Source: Rhodanobacteraceae bacterium UBA703
Lineage (GTDB): Bacteria > Pseudomonadota > Gammaproteobacteria > Xanthomonadales > Rhodanobacteraceae
Direction: 5' to 3'
DNA length: 24,777 nt
Assembly (NCBI GenBank): GCA_002297645.1
Contig: DBMH01000311.1
Coordinates: 1 to 24,777, forward strand
Shown here: piece by piece, positions 24,380 to 24,777 of the stretch
Numbering within the stretch: position 1 is the first letter of the stretch
Layout: each line of letters opens with the position of its first letter
Notes under the pieces: generated by a model
Database searches by the model: none
What the model was told of the DNA's origin: nothing
What the model saw: only the letters and a program-made list of their open reading frames with translations
Position numbers and translations under genes: made by a program

Positions 24380-24777
24380 CCGATCCGTTGCAGCGGCAGT
24401 GCGCCGCCGCCGGGCACGCCGGTCGGCAGGTAGTGGTCGATCAGCAGGAATGCGAACAGCGCCATCAGGTAGATGATGGAGTAGTTGAACACGCGCATCG
24501 CGAAGAAGTCGTCGGGCGGATCCATCAGGCGGATCGCGTAGTAGAGGAAGCCGCCGCCGAGCACGAGCGCGCCGCCCAGGTAGAACAGGCCGCTCATGCC
24601 GGTCAGGTATGGCAGCACCGTGATCACGAGCAGCAGGATCGTGTAGTACAGCACGTGCCAGCGCGTGTAGGTGACGCCGTGCGTGACCGGCAGCATCGGC
24701 ACCTGGGCGCGCGAATAGTCCTCGCGGCGGAAGATCGCCAGCGCCCAGAAGTGAGGCGGCGTCCAGATGAAGATGAT
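24376..24777 (-). CDS. cyoE: haem O synthase (protohaem IX farnesyltransferase), C-terminal part
   Basis: The frame enters from the right edge and ends in TAG at 24378-24376, giving 133 residues of the C-terminal half. The first visible residues, IIFIWTPPHFWALAIFRRE, contain the TPPHFW segment characteristic of CyoE/CtaB, followed by DYSRAQVPMLPVTHG, also a family hallmark. Three or four membrane helices follow, for example YYTILLLVITVLPYL and IIYLMALFAFLLIDHYL. The enzyme is an inner-membrane UbiA-type prenyltransferase that adds a farnesyl group to haem b, making haem O for cytochrome oxidases. The N-terminal part with the Asp-rich prenyl-diphosphate motif lies outside the window. Its stop codon overlaps that of the convergent transporter gene by four bases. 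Confidence 0.95.
   Translation of the reverse strand: MIFIWTPPHFWALAIFRREDYSRAQVPMLPVTHGVTYTRWHVLYYTILLLVITVLPYLTGMSGLFYLGGALVLGGGFLYYAIRLMDPPDDFFAMRVFNYSIIYLMALFAFLLIDHYLPTGVPGGGALPLQRIG

Overview
The window is GC-rich bacterial chromosome with compact gene spacing, cleaved signal peptides, a TonB-dependent receptor, a haem O synthase and intergenic palindromes of the 'ctctcccgc/gcgggagag' type. Together with the LF-x-[DS]-GF-[DE] motif in two secreted proteins, this suggests a gammaproteobacterium of the Xanthomonadales (Rhodanobacteraceae/Lysobacteraceae, for example a Dokdonella-like organism). The lineage is inferred from sequence style, not from a marker gene.

Positions 1-8923 (minus strand) hold a giant secreted DUF11-type repeat protein of 2876 residues. 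Its centre is nine near-identical 369-bp units in exact tandem, followed by three related and four divergent domains. A second secreted protein starts directly after its stop codon, apparently translationally coupled, and runs off the left edge.

Positions 8924-10726 hold a gene-poor stretch with a strong hairpin, a small SnoaL/DUF4440-like lipoprotein (minus), a cold-shock protein with a long leader and a textbook terminator (plus), and a 58-residue basic small protein that starts 17 bases after that terminator.

Positions 10751-14493 (minus) encode a PYROXD2/phytoene-desaturase-like FAD oxidoreductase and, just upstream, a secreted FG-GAP/VCBS repeat protein ending in LFADGFD.

Positions 14826-20875 (minus) look like one transcription unit: TonB-dependent receptor, Tat-exported M19 dipeptidase-like protein, thioredoxin-type glutathione peroxidase and MHS-type MFS transporter. 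The layout suggests uptake across the outer membrane, periplasmic processing and inner-membrane transport of a small peptide or organic acid. The dipeptidase-like protein has lost three expected metal ligands, so its chemistry is uncertain. A plausible promoter with two nearby dyads lies before the receptor gene.

Positions 21209-24777 hold a divergent secreted S9 prolyl-oligopeptidase-family peptidase (plus), a cluster of palindromic intergenic repeats, a YfeH/SLC10A7-like transporter (plus) and the C-terminal part of haem O synthase CyoE (minus). The last two genes share a CTAG at their convergent stop codons. No rRNA, tRNA, CRISPR array, insertion sequence or phage gene was recognised. The best candidates for something undescribed are the period-2 repeat array with its Cys pattern, the shared LF-x-x-GF motif, the ligand-poor M19 protein in its receptor operon, and the small gene behind the csp terminator.
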